NCBI GenBank assembly: GCA_020634035.1
Contig: JACKCM010000001.1
Coordinates: 682,001-746,000 of the forward strand
DNA from: Candidatus Obscuribacterales bacterium
GTDB taxonomy: Bacteria; Cyanobacteriota; Vampirovibrionia; Obscuribacterales; Obscuribacteraceae
Direction: 5' to 3'
Length of the DNA stretch: 64,000 nucleotides
Part shown: positions 1-7,809 of the stretch, piece by piece
Position numbering within the stretch: the first letter of the stretch is position 1
Layout: every line of letters starts with the position of its first letter
Position numbers and translations under genes: made by a program
The notes under the pieces: model-generated
The model's input: the letters and a program-made list of their open reading frames with translations, nothing else
The model's database searches: none
What the model was told of the DNA's origin: nothing

Positions 1-132
1 GATTATCGAGCGCTCTTCAGCGGACAGACCTCTGGTCCGTTCGTCGAAGGTGCGCTCCAGTCCTCTGTACTCGGCACGCAGTCTGTTCCATTCGGAGGTA
101 TCATCCGCCGGAGCCGATGATTCTGTTTTCAT
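1..132 (-). CDS. Hypothetical protein, 5' part only
   Basis: The minus strand reads open from an ATG at 132 to the window edge, giving MKTESSAPADDTSEWNRLRA and then a charged stretch rich in Glu and Arg (about 43 residues visible). A GGAG lies only a few bases before the ATG, so the start is uncertain. The gene continues outside the window, it lies downstream of the Doc-like gene on the same strand, and no family can be named from this piece. Confidence 0.5.
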   Translation of the reverse strand, partial: MKTESSAPADDTSEWNRLRAEYRGLERTFDERTRGLSAEERSII

Positions 133-209
133 TCTCCATGCAACCTCAATTAATTGTTGATGATGTGAAAGCAGCGAATCTGTCGAAGTTTTTCGCTGCT
201 TTCATCCGC

Positions 210-689
210 TTAGAGATCAGCCAGTCTGGCGAAGACCGGACCGAAACGATCGTGAACGAGAGCCGAGGCATCCTCGAAGGTCAGGTCGAGATTGCTACCC
301 GGCGGAACTTCGATGTGGCTCTCGAAGAAATCCTGAGCTGGCTTTGTGTCACCGTTGCCGGTGGCGCTTGCCAGCACCAGGTCTATCAGCTCATCAGTGG
401 ATGCCGTAAGGACGTGGTTGTTGATGGTCAGATAGATGAGAGCCGCAGCCAGACTGGTGCGCTTGTTGGCGTTGCCGAAAGCGTGAGCCTTGGCCAGTCT
501 GACCAGATAGGCAGCAGCAACGGCGGCGGCGGAGTCGTAGAAGTAACTATCGCCGAAGCCTGCTTGAGCCGCCAGCACTGCCGAATCGAGTCTGTCCCGG
601 CTGATGATTCCGGGGGAGCCCAATCCGTAGAGTTGCAGCTGGCGGCTCTGCTCCTGAACTACCTGGTCGGTGCTCAGAAAGGTAAGCAT
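210..689 (-). CDS. Fic/Doc-family protein (Doc-like)
   Basis: A protein of about 159 residues with the Fic/Doc core motif HAFGNANKRTS (H-x-F-x-[D/N]-x-N-K-R), the nucleotide- and phosphate-binding loop of this family. The N-terminal part (STDQVVQEQSRQLQLYGLGSPGI..RDRLDSA) matches the usual start of Doc toxins. I chose the ATG at 689 because AGGAGG lies 9 bases before it; a longer in-frame extension to 743 lacks this support. Family members modify proteins with a nucleotide part; P1 Doc phosphorylates EF-Tu. No Phd/AbrB-like antitoxin is visible next to it: the upstream neighbour is a HAD phosphatase 16 bp away. It could therefore be a solitary toxin-like enzyme or a Fic protein with another role. 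Confidence 0.85.
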   Translation of the reverse strand: MLTFLSTDQVVQEQSRQLQLYGLGSPGIISRDRLDSAVLAAQAGFGDSYFYDSAAAVAAAYLVRLAKAHAFGNANKRTSLAAALIYLTINNHVLTASTDELIDLVLASATGNGDTKPAQDFFESHIEVPPGSNLDLTFEDASALVHDRFGPVFARLADL

Positions 690-705
690 CTTCTTGTTCC
701 TCCTG

Positions 706-1362
706 TTACAGGAGCTGAGAAAGGGTCGCCACCACCGAGACACCGCCCGGCACGTTCTGGCTCGGCTGACCGCGGGAGCTGTTGCGGTCGATGAAAACCG
801 CGTTCATGCCCACGGCAAGCGAGGCCCGGATGTCCGAGGCGAGGCTGTCACCGACCATGGTGCAGTGCCTGGCCGGCACACCGAGGGCGCCGGTGACGTT
901 GTCGAAGAGCTCCCGGGACGGCTTGGAATGGCCGACCTGAAAGGAGCAGGCGAGGTGGTCGAAGCGGTGCCGCAGACCGATGAGCTTGTCCACCGTCCGC
1001 ACCGCGAAGGGCCAGAGGTTGGAAGCAAGCGCGGTTCTGTGACCGCGGCGCCGGATTTCGTCGATCACCTCCAGGGTGTCGGGGTAGAGCCCGAGCGCGC
1101 TCTGTTCGTCCCGGAGAACTTTCCGGAACTGGCAGAGCACCGCCGGCGTGGCCTCGAAGCCGAATTTCCTGGCGATGGCCTGGGCGTAGGCGTCGGGATA
1201 GCTGATGTCGATGGTCAGACATTCCCGGATGAATTCGTCGGGGCAAGGGTCATCCTTGCCCGTCAGAATCTGCCAGAAAGTGGCAATCGGATCCGTGGTC
1301 AGCCCGTAGATGAGGGTGAACCACAGATCGAAGATGTAGACGTGATGCTGCTTGTCCTCCAT
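706..1362 (-). CDS. HAD-superfamily hydrolase
   Basis: A 218-residue HAD protein. Motif I is DLWFTL near residue 12, so the usual second Asp of DxDxT is replaced by Trp. Motif II is ASN near residue 114, the motif III Lys lies in GHSKPS, and motif IV is GDSLASD. The helical cap lies between motifs I and II, as in subfamily IA. The likely activity is a small-molecule phosphatase or dehalogenase-like hydrolase. Loss of the second Asp, which is the general acid in phosphatases, argues against a standard phosphatase mechanism and for a haloacid-dehalogenase-type or altered activity. It is transcribed with the Doc-like gene (16 bp gap). The substrate is unknown. Confidence 0.85.
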   Translation of the reverse strand: MEDKQHHVYIFDLWFTLIYGLTTDPIATFWQILTGKDDPCPDEFIRECLTIDISYPDAYAQAIARKFGFEATPAVLCQFRKVLRDEQSALGLYPDTLEVIDEIRRRGHRTALASNLWPFAVRTVDKLIGLRHRFDHLACSFQVGHSKPSRELFDNVTGALGVPARHCTMVGDSLASDIRASLAVGMNAVFIDRNSSRGQPSQNVPGGVSVVATLSQLL

Positions 1363-1389
1363 GGAGGAACCCCGCTGGTTGAAGAGAAA

Positions 1390-1896
1390 TCAGTCGTCCG
1401 TGTCCGCGCGCAGTTCGAGCGCGCGGTAGATTTTCATGGCCGTGCAGCTGTCTTCATGGTCGCCCATGATGAGGTGCATGGTGCCGAAGGCGTGACCTTT
1501 GACTTTGGTCTCCTTGCGGCAGGAAGGGCACTCGTACCAGTCGGCGCCATTCCAGTTCTGGTAGGCCGCAAGGGCGATCTCCTCGGCGTTGATCATCTCC
1601 TCGAAGAGGGTGATGATCGCTTCGACGTCGCGCTCCTCGGCCTGGAGCATGTTGTAGAGCTTGACCGCGTTGCAGTCCGGCTCGTGCTCGTAGCTGAGGA
1701 TGTGGGCGTTGCCGCAGGCGTCACCCTTGATGCGGTTCTCCTTGCGGCAGCAATGGCACTCGTACCAGTCGGCGCCGTTGCTGTTCTGGTGACCGGCGAA
1801 GCCGATGTCGTCCTCGGCGAACATCTGTTCGATCAAGGCGATGATTTCGTCGTCGTCCAGTCGGTGCTCGGATTTATCCGGATTATCGATGCTCAT
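1390..1896 (-). CDS. Tandem-duplicated zinc-binding protein
   Basis: A 168-residue protein made of two copies of the same unit. Each copy has an acidic helix, then N.NGADWYEC.(S/C)CRKE, KG.A.G..H, and a final H(E).....C.A.K.Y. The repeated Cys-x-x-Cys plus His and Cys positions suggest one metal ion, probably zinc, per copy. No family name is known to me. The start at 1896 is preceded by ACGGAG, and a strong hairpin with a T-run lies 26-70 bases upstream. The protein is soluble and acidic, with no signal peptide. Neighbours on the same strand are a HAD hydrolase and unknown small proteins, so the role is open. Confidence 0.8.
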   Translation of the reverse strand: MSIDNPDKSEHRLDDDEIIALIEQMFAEDDIGFAGHQNSNGADWYECHCCRKENRIKGDACGNAHILSYEHEPDCNAVKLYNMLQAEERDVEAIITLFEEMINAEEIALAAYQNWNGADWYECPSCRKETKVKGHAFGTMHLIMGDHEDSCTAMKIYRALELRADTDD

Positions 1897-1921
1897 TTCA
1901 AATCTCCGTAATATCTGCTTA

Positions 1922-1968
1922 TGAGAAAAGGCGGCACGAGGCTTCTTTTGCGAAGCCCCGTGTCGCCT
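1922..1968 (-). terminator. Strong hairpin with T-run upstream of the 1390-1896 gene
   Basis: On the minus strand GGCGACACGGGGCTTC pairs with GAAGCCTCGTGCCGCC around a 6-base loop and is followed by TTTTCTCAT. It ends only about 26 bases before the next start codon. It terminates the 1988-2362 gene or attenuates the next one. Confidence 0.8.
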
Positions 1969-1987
1969 GGTTTGGTGCGGTCAGGTG

Positions 1988-2362
1988 CTAGATGACCATC
2001 TCGCGCTTGGCGCGCTCCACGGCACGGTCCCGGACATAGGAGGCGAACTCCCAGTTGCGGGTGCCGATGAAGCGGTTCTCGCCGCCGACAACGTCCATGT
2101 ACTGGAGCACGGTGCGCTCCAGCTTGCGGAACTGCCGGGTGGTCAGGGTGACCGCACAGCCCGCCGCGTAGAGGGCGAGGGTGGCCAGAGCCTGGGGGTG
2201 CGGTTCGACAGCAGCGGGTTTCGGCTGCATGCAGAGCATGGCGATGGTGGCAAGCACATGGACCGGCTCACCTTCGAGGAAGCGGTCGGAGAGACCGACT
2301 CCCATGGGTTCCCAGCCGGGCGTCTTGTCCCAGTCGGTTTCGATGTTCACTTGCGGTGGCAA
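1988..2362 (-). CDS. Hypothetical protein
   Basis: A 124-residue soluble protein, MPPQVNIETDWDKTPGWEPM..., with a central Ala/Leu-rich helical part (ATLALYAAGCAVTL) and a basic C-terminal end (RDRAVERAKREMVI). I recognise no family. GGAG precedes the ATG, and the GC content and codon use match the neighbours. It is followed by a strong terminator-like hairpin, so it may be the last gene of a transcript that begins further right. Confidence 0.7.
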   Translation of the reverse strand: MPPQVNIETDWDKTPGWEPMGVGLSDRFLEGEPVHVLATIAMLCMQPKPAAVEPHPQALATLALYAAGCAVTLTTRQFRKLERTVLQYMDVVGGENRFIGTRNWEFASYVRDRAVERAKREMVI

Positions 2363-2412
2363 GGCATTCTCCTTTTTGCTAAAAGCGAGTTTGCTTTCAT
2401 TTGAGGTTGTGG

Positions 2413-2940
2413 TCAGGCTTCGGACCAGCTCGAGAAGTCGAGTTCGTACCAGAAGCCGATGCGCTTCAGCACCGCCACGATGTCTTCGTGGCTGCGAATC
2501 TTGTCCGATTCGTTGCGGGCCACTGCCCGGGCGCTGTCGAACTCTTCTCGCCGCAGGAAGAAGATGAGCGTGCGCACGCAGCTGACGCCGCGTCCGTCGT
2601 ACTTCTTCGCCTGAAGCGAGTCGAGTTCTGCTGCAATCTCTTCGACCGGGAAGCCGAAGTAGACGATTTCTCCGCAGGGAGGACCATCTTCGCTGAAGCG
2701 GTACTCCAGCTTGACACCGGCTGTGGTGGTGTCGACGGCCTCGTTGCCGAGATGGGAGTCCTCGTGGGGCTCGATCTCGAGCATGTCGATGCGGTGGTAT
2801 TGCCTGTAGCCTTCCGGCTTGGTGTCGAAGTGCACCTTTATCATGTGCAGCGCTATCCTCTCGGAAGTCGCCACCACCACGGTCGAGCCGCTGCCGACTC
2901 CTTCGTGGCCGTGATGGGTGATGGTAAAAGCTTTCAACAT
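2413..2940 (-). CDS. Hypothetical protein
   Basis: A 175-residue soluble protein. The N-terminal part (MLKAFTITHHGHEGVGSGSTVVVATSERIALHMIKVHFDT) looks like alternating strands and a helix. The C-terminal part is helical and charged (FFLRREEFDSARAVARNESDKIRSHEDIVAVLKRIGFWYE). I recognise no family or catalytic motif. An AAGGAGAAAG site precedes the ATG. It lies 51 bp from the SohB-type gene on the same strand and probably shares its transcript. Confidence 0.7.
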   Translation of the reverse strand: MLKAFTITHHGHEGVGSGSTVVVATSERIALHMIKVHFDTKPEGYRQYHRIDMLEIEPHEDSHLGNEAVDTTTAGVKLEYRFSEDGPPCGEIVYFGFPVEEIAAELDSLQAKKYDGRGVSCVRTLIFFLRREEFDSARAVARNESDKIRSHEDIVAVLKRIGFWYELDFSSWSEA

Positions 2941-2991
2941 TCGGCTTTCTCCTTGTCGAAGATTACAGAGGGTGAGCCTCGGTGAGGAGGC

Positions 2992-3981
2992 TCAGTTGGT
3001 GACGCCGTTGCTCGAGAGCCGCGCCGCCACCTTGTCGATCACCATGTCGATGCCGGCGCTCATCAGGCTGAGAAGCTTCGACTTCGGGTCCTTCTTGATG
3101 GAGAGGGTGATCAGGTCGCGGTTGCCGTTGGCGGAGAAGAGATACTCGGAGCTGGTGGCGATTTCGTCCACCAGGTTGAGACCGAGCTCGACGCTCTCCT
3201 GGGCGCTCCAGTGCTCGCCGGTGGTCACCCGCTCGATGTCGACGCCGGTGCGATACTTCGCCACCAGTGCGCCGAAGGCGTGGTGAATGCGGTCGAGCTG
3301 CCCCTGGAAATGGGCCTTGCCTTCGTCGGTGACTTCACCGGTGGAGGTGACGGTGCGCTTGAACTGACCGGCGGTGAAGAGCAGCGGGTTGACCCCGATG
3401 CGCTTGAGCAGGTCGTGGTAGTTCAGCACCTGGGCGACCACGCCGATGCTGCCGACATAGGCGAAGGGAGCGGCGATGATCTTGTTGGCCGGCAGGCTCA
3501 TCAGATAGCCGCCGGAAGCCGCCACGGTGTCGACACAGACATCGAGCTCGATGCCGGCTTTGCGCACCCGCTCCAGCTCGGCGAAAGCGTGACCGTAGTG
3601 GGGCACGGCGCCGCCGGGGGAGGTGACGACCACGATCAGCTTGGAGATGCGGTCCTTGTTGAAGATGATCTCGTTGACCAGAAGAGCCAGGTTCGAACGC
3701 TCGGTGGCCATGACGTCGCCATCGAAGCGGACGACTGCGATCGGTTTGCCGTTCTGGGCCCGGGTGCCGCCGCGCCGGTCATGGGAGACCGAGCGGACCA
3801 CGCAGGTCTTCTTGGAGAGGGTCTTGAGACCTTCCAGGTCGCGGATCTTGGAGTCCTCGTCGGACTTCTTCTTGACGATAGCGCCGACGATGGCGAGCAC
3901 GCCGAAGATGGCGACCAGCCAGAAGCCGGCATGGAGCCACGAGCCAAGCATGGAACCGATGTCAGTGATGAACTGGATCAT
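2992..3981 (-). CDS. sohB: SohB-type membrane serine peptidase (S49)
   Basis: A 329-residue member of the SppA/SohB (peptidase S49) family. One N-terminal transmembrane segment (about residues 16-37) is followed by a basic stretch, then the ClpP-like peptidase domain. The catalytic Ser is in VAASGGYLM (about Ser156) and the catalytic Lys in GQFKRTVTSTGEVTDEGK (about Lys208), matching the SohB form of the active site. Family members cleave membrane-associated or signal peptides at the inner membrane; the active site should face the periplasm if the anchor is N-in. A strong hairpin lies 32-78 bases upstream of the start. The C-terminal 50 residues are not conserved in the family as I know it. 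Confidence 0.9.
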   Translation of the reverse strand: MIQFITDIGSMLGSWLHAGFWLVAIFGVLAIVGAIVKKKSDEDSKIRDLEGLKTLSKKTCVVRSVSHDRRGGTRAQNGKPIAVVRFDGDVMATERSNLALLVNEIIFNKDRISKLIVVVTSPGGAVPHYGHAFAELERVRKAGIELDVCVDTVAASGGYLMSLPANKIIAAPFAYVGSIGVVAQVLNYHDLLKRIGVNPLLFTAGQFKRTVTSTGEVTDEGKAHFQGQLDRIHHAFGALVAKYRTGVDIERVTTGEHWSAQESVELGLNLVDEIATSSEYLFSANGNRDLITLSIKKDPKSKLLSLMSAGIDMVIDKVAARLSSNGVTN

Positions 3982-4012
3982 AGAGTTTTCGCTCCGTTTT
4001 AGAGTTCGTTTA

Positions 4013-4059
4013 TGAGAAAAGAACGGAGGCGACCGATTGTGTTTCGGTCACCTCCGTCC
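4013..4059 (-). terminator. Hairpin with T-run upstream of the SohB-type gene
   Basis: On the minus strand GGACGGAGGTGACCGA pairs with TCGGTCGCCTCCGTTC (loop 7) and is followed by TTTTCTCATAAAC. The stop of the preceding gene is about 35 bases upstream of it and the SohB start about 32 bases beyond it. The TTTTCTCATAA tail is shared with the hairpin at 1922-1968. Confidence 0.8.
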
Positions 4060-4093
4060 GGAAACAGGATTCGGGTCAGTCAGGCTTCAGCTG

Positions 4094-4432
4094 CTACTTG
4101 CAGCCGCAGCCGCCGCCCTCCTCCGGAGCATCGTCATCGTCGTCCGCCAGACCGGCAACGATCACCAGTCGCCTGGGACCGTAGTCGGGCAGGTCGTGCG
4201 GAGTCTGATGGTTCGAGTGAGACTGCATGTTGAAGTGGCCGCAGGCGCAGTGCCAGCCGGCGGAGCCGACCAGAACGTTTGCCTTGGCGCCACATTCGCC
4301 GCAGGTCTCACCCGTGAAGCCGTCGAAACGAGCCCAGGAACGACGAGCGCTCCGGATTTCGTCGACGGTGAAGTCCCGGGGTCCCTTGGTGCTGAACGTG
4401 CACGCGGTGGGAACCTTTGCTTGTACTGTCAT
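4094..4432 (-). CDS. Zinc-ribbon hypothetical protein
   Basis: A 112-residue protein with a central zinc-ribbon-like pattern CGECGAK...GWHCACGHF (CxxC and CxC about 15 residues apart). An acidic run ADDDDDAPEEGG follows, and the protein ends GGGCGCK, so the last residues could also bind metal. No family name can be given. Rho-independent termination follows directly (4013-4059). It is 108 bp downstream of the TPR-like gene. The role is unknown; a nucleic-acid or protein-binding ribbon is possible. Confidence 0.7.
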   Translation of the reverse strand: MTVQAKVPTACTFSTKGPRDFTVDEIRSARRSWARFDGFTGETCGECGAKANVLVGSAGWHCACGHFNMQSHSNHQTPHDLPDYGPRRLVIVAGLADDDDDAPEEGGGCGCK

Positions 4433-4540
4433 TGCTTCACTACCTTTCGGTTCGAAGTTTTGAGTTTTGCCGGTGGCAGACTGTTACGTCCGACCACCGA
4501 CACCCTTGGGTTTCATCCGAAACCTTTGGTCCGACTTGCG

Positions 4541-5086
4541 TCAGGCCGCCAGAATCGTGATGTGCCCGTCGCAGCCTTCGGCCTCGCAGAAGTCCGTGAA
4601 ATCCATCACGTCTTCGATTTCACCAGCGAGCTCGTCGTCTTTGACGATGCCGGTGGCGCAGTGCCAGAAGTCAGCGACACAGGCCCGAGCCTCTTCGTCG
4701 AAGAGACCGGTGGCATCCGAGAATTCCCGGATGGCCTTCCAGAAGAGAGTTCGACCGACGTCGTGGTTGTTGCGGAAGAAGTTGCTCTCGGCCAGAAACC
4801 AGTTGGCGCGGGCGGTGTCCCGGTTGACCTCGAGCGGATTCTCAGTGAATCGCCCGCGGGCCTGGACAAACATCCGCTCCGCTTCCTCATGCCGGTAGAA
4901 CCAGCGATAGGTCCAGCCGAGAATCAACAGCGCCGCTGCCAGTTTGCGACGATCGATCCCCTCCTGTTCGAGGAGATTCTTCACCAGTTCCTCTGCCTGG
5001 TCCACCCCCGTCGGCATATCGAACCCATGCTCGGCCGCGACGGCTGCACAGATTGACTGCAGGGGGATGTCTACGTGAATGGTCAT
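4541..5086 (-). CDS. TPR-like helical hypothetical protein
   Basis: A 181-residue, mostly helical protein. The segment LLILGWTYRWFYRHEEAERMFVQARGRF resembles a tetratricopeptide unit (W-x-x-Y, then A-x-x-M/F-x-x-A), and ANWFLAESNFFRNNHDVGRTLFWKAIREF looks like a second, weaker unit. The C-terminal end is acidic and Cys-rich (FTDFCEAEGCDGH). The start is preceded by TACGGAG. It is the most upstream gene of the minus-strand run, so the promoter should lie in the AT-rich region to its right. Confidence 0.65.
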   Translation of the reverse strand: MTIHVDIPLQSICAAVAAEHGFDMPTGVDQAEELVKNLLEQEGIDRRKLAAALLILGWTYRWFYRHEEAERMFVQARGRFTENPLEVNRDTARANWFLAESNFFRNNHDVGRTLFWKAIREFSDATGLFDEEARACVADFWHCATGIVKDDELAGEIEDVMDFTDFCEAEGCDGHITILAA

Positions 5087-5601
5087 ACGTTTCTCCGTAC
5101 TGGTAAGTTAGAGTTGATAGAACCAGATCAGCCTCGAAAGAAACTTCCGAGACGAACCGTAGCTGTATGTCTTCATCCCTCAGGGAGGGTTGCTCGATGG
5201 TTGGTTGCCAGAAAACTACTGCGGGTTTAAGAAGGGTTTCCTCTGCTGATTAGATGGAACGAAGACATACCCCTTGATAACTCTTGGGCCTTATATGAGG
5301 CAAGTATAGTTTTGCGTACCAGTCCTGATTTACTCTTTGTTTCTGTTTTTGACTGTCAGTTCTATTAATAAGTAGAATAGTTGTGATAGTCATTTAATGT
5401 TCATTGTTTCTTTTAAAAACCATGAATCTGTGACCTTTTCTAAAGCTTATTAGTTATATTGCGACCGAAGTTTAGACGGCGCGCTAAGTGCGATAGCGCT
5501 ATTACAAGAAAGCAAAAAATAGTCGGTAATCTTGCTTCAATAAGCAAGGTGTAGTTCAGACAAATTCATGCCGTCAGTCTGTTATGGTATTGCTGGTAGT
5601 A
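5087..5601. other. AT-rich intergenic region
   Basis: About 515 bp with no convincing gene. It should hold the promoter of the leftward gene run. A CTTGCTT/AAGCAAG hairpin at about 5531-5548, followed on the minus strand by TATTTTTTG, probably terminates the TPR gene at 5602-6888. A degenerate copy of the terminator-linked palindrome (CTATTAATAAGTAGAATAG) lies at 5362-5380. Confidence 0.5.
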
Positions 5602-6888
5602 TCAAGAGGATGTGAACAGAGCTTCGGTGATTTCATTGGCGCGAGTCTGGGCAAACTCTGCTTCTCTACCGTTATCGAGTTTTCTCAAACAAGACGAAAG
5701 CTGAAATAAAGACTGTGCGACTTCTTCGTGCATCCTTCCGTAGATATGCTCTTTGATGAAAAGACATCTCAGGTTATAGTCTCTGGCAAGAGTGTAATTG
5801 CAGTCCATCTCGTGGCATAGAGCAAGGCTGTGAAGGGTATCGGCGAATAACTCCGGGCTGAAGAGAGGATCATCCTCGTGAAGGTTCAAAAGCTTGTTCA
5901 AGACTTCTATAGAAGCTTTGAATCGCTTCTGCTTCATGAGACACTGTCCCAGTTCGAAGAGTGCACCGGCATAATCGTACTTATAGACGGACATATCCGC
6001 GTTGGCAAGGATTTTAACAGCACTTTTCAGAAGGGTTTCAGCGCTGAGGTCATCGGCCTGGCAGCTTTTGTTATGAGCCAGGGTAAGCTTTGCCAGGGCA
6101 GTTAATGGGGACTTAGCGCCGTTAGCGTTACGAGTTAATCTGAGCGCTTTGTTCAGTATTCGGTCTGCAGTCAGATAGTCTCCATTTCTCTGGGCGCACC
6201 ATGCCAGTTTGAAAAATACACCGGGATAGTCTTGCCTGTCTCTGTCTGATAGCCGAATCACTTGTTCACCATATTTTTCAAGCAAAGTGAAGGCTTCTTT
6301 GTATTGATTCCTCTCGATCAATATATTGATGAGGTTACGACGGTTTGTGGCGATTGCAGCTTCGACATCTTCGCCACAGTTTTCATAAATTTTGATCGCT
6401 GTACGAATGGCATCTTCGGCAGCTTCAAGATTTCTCAGGGCGCAGTAACATTTGGAGAGTCCCCAGAAACAGTCGGCAATGAACCGCTCTTCGGCATCAG
6501 AAGAGGCTCTTGCACTATTGATGGAGCGCTCGAAAAAGCTAGCGGCTTCTTCGAATCTTTTCTGCTCTGTATAAAGAACAGCAAGCTCCCAGAGGACAGA
6601 GGCTCTTAGAGAGGGCTTATCTTCTGACATATCTTCTAATATAGTGATGACATTTTGGTAGTGGACTTCTGCTTCTTTATGCTCGCCGAGGTTAAAGAGA
6701 CATCGCGCCGCTCCCAGATGACTGTTGTATATGCGTTCGTCATTTTTGTCGGGAAGCCTGTCCGATAGCTCGACTGCTGCATAGAAACTCTTTAAGGCTT
6801 TTCGATAATCGCCGGACGAGCGAAGAACCGTAGCCCTTTTGAAGCTTTTTTCAAATCTGCTTGCTGTTGAGCTGTCGCTCCTACCCAT
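5602..6888 (-). CDS. Tetratricopeptide repeat protein (kinesin-light-chain type)
   Basis: A 428-residue protein built almost wholly of TPR units. Clear ones include GDYRKALKSFYAAVEL, GEHKEAEVHYQNVITIL, KRFEEAASFFERSINSA, RNLEAAEDAIRTAIKIY, NQYKEAFTLLEKY, GDYLTADRILNKALRL and KRFKASIEVLNKLLNL. There is no signal peptide, enzyme domain or DNA-binding part, so it is probably a cytosolic protein-interaction scaffold. A TATAAT lies on the minus strand at 6905-6910, only about 17 bases before the ATG, which would give a nearly leaderless mRNA. No Shine-Dalgarno site is visible. The partner is unknown. A shorter TPR protein lies at 29477-30181. Confidence 0.85.
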   Translation of the reverse strand: MGRSDSSTASRFEKSFKRATVLRSSGDYRKALKSFYAAVELSDRLPDKNDERIYNSHLGAARCLFNLGEHKEAEVHYQNVITILEDMSEDKPSLRASVLWELAVLYTEQKRFEEAASFFERSINSARASSDAEERFIADCFWGLSKCYCALRNLEAAEDAIRTAIKIYENCGEDVEAAIATNRRNLINILIERNQYKEAFTLLEKYGEQVIRLSDRDRQDYPGVFFKLAWCAQRNGDYLTADRILNKALRLTRNANGAKSPLTALAKLTLAHNKSCQADDLSAETLLKSAVKILANADMSVYKYDYAGALFELGQCLMKQKRFKASIEVLNKLLNLHEDDPLFSPELFADTLHSLALCHEMDCNYTLARDYNLRCLFIKEHIYGRMHEEVAQSLFQLSSCLRKLDNGREAEFAQTRANEITEALFTSS

Positions 6889-6904
6889 AGTTTTTGCCGA
6901 CTTT

Positions 6905-6910
6905 ATTATA
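6905..6910 (-). promoter_or_regulatory. -10 box (TATAAT) of the TPR gene
   Basis: A perfect TATAAT on the minus strand, 16 bases before the ATG at 6888. No good -35 box is visible 17 bases upstream. The short distance implies a very short leader. Confidence 0.45.
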
Positions 6911-7735
6911 GAAACGGGACTCTGACTTGCTTATTGATTAACCACAATCAGATCATAGTCAAACCCTTTTTCTGTTTTTTTAGATCTGAATTTATGTACA
7001 ACCGCATCGTGACCGCCGGCGTGAGCTGGCCCAGGGCCGAAATCCTGCTTCGGCCTATATATGTAACCGCAGTGTGACCAGTATCAGAAGCTTGCGCACA
7101 GTGGTTTCTGAATATATCTGGCACCATATCTGGTTGTTTGAGTGGCTGTGTGTCAGACGGGCTGGGGGTTATGGCTGTTTCTTTCGGTTGTTTGACGAGA
7201 TTGCTCCAGCCTTATCGGTCTTCTTATAGTGTGGACATCTACTCATAGTTTCATCGGTAAGCATAAAGCCATCCTGTAATAACCAAAAACACCCCGACCA
7301 GAATCTATCCTCTTGCTGTCACTAACAGCCGTACTGGCACGACGTGTTTTTCAGGAGCATTTTGTTATCGGCTCAGGTTCGACCATTCTTGTTGTCTGGG
7401 TTGTCCGGGCAGCTAGATTAAACCGAGTTGATAATTGCGCTAACCTGGAGGGATGGTTCACATTTAACCGGGCAATATGCTGCAAAGCTTTTACTGCTAA
7501 GGGTTAGAACTATTAGATGCCATTCATGAACCGAAGTTTACAGCTTGCAAGCGGACGGCGCAAAACCTAGGAATAGAGATACCAACCCAATTCTCATCTA
7601 CAATTTGCGGAAATTCGTTTCGACCCTCGAAATCAAATAGCGGACACAAATTCAGACCTATCTAAGCCGGACGCCATCGCGTCTGGTTTTGCACTTCTTT
7701 CGACACAGAAAGCACAGAAAAAATGTCTGGGGCAA
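6911..7735. other. Long intergenic region with repeated GTGACC motifs
   Basis: About 800 bp without a convincing gene; a 64-codon open frame at 7313-7507 has no ribosome site and atypical composition. Two related words, AACCGCATCGTGACCG at 7000-7015 and GTAACCGCAGTGTGACCAG at 7063-7081, lie about 65 bp apart, and the first recurs exactly at 61817-61832. The promoter of the membrane-protein gene at 7810 is presumably in the right half. Confidence 0.5.
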
Positions 7736-7738
7736 TGA

Positions 7739-7782
7739 ACATCTCTAGAGGATGTTCATCGCCACGCACATTCTTCGTGCGT
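7739..7782 (+). promoter_or_regulatory. Two tandem hairpins in the 5' leader of the 7810 gene
   Basis: GAACATC-7 nt-GATGTTC at 7739-7759 is followed closely by CACGCAC-7 nt-GTGCGTG at 7762-7782. They sit just before the GGAGG (7799-7803) of the next gene. A second pair of unrelated sequence but identical arrangement precedes the paralogue at 9187, which suggests a conserved RNA architecture. Confidence 0.65.
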
Positions 7783-7809
7783 GACAACGGTAGGAAATGG
7801 AGGTTCCCT

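Noticed and set aside
7313..7507. 64-codon rightward frame
   Set aside because: No ribosome site, low-complexity start, no conserved pattern.
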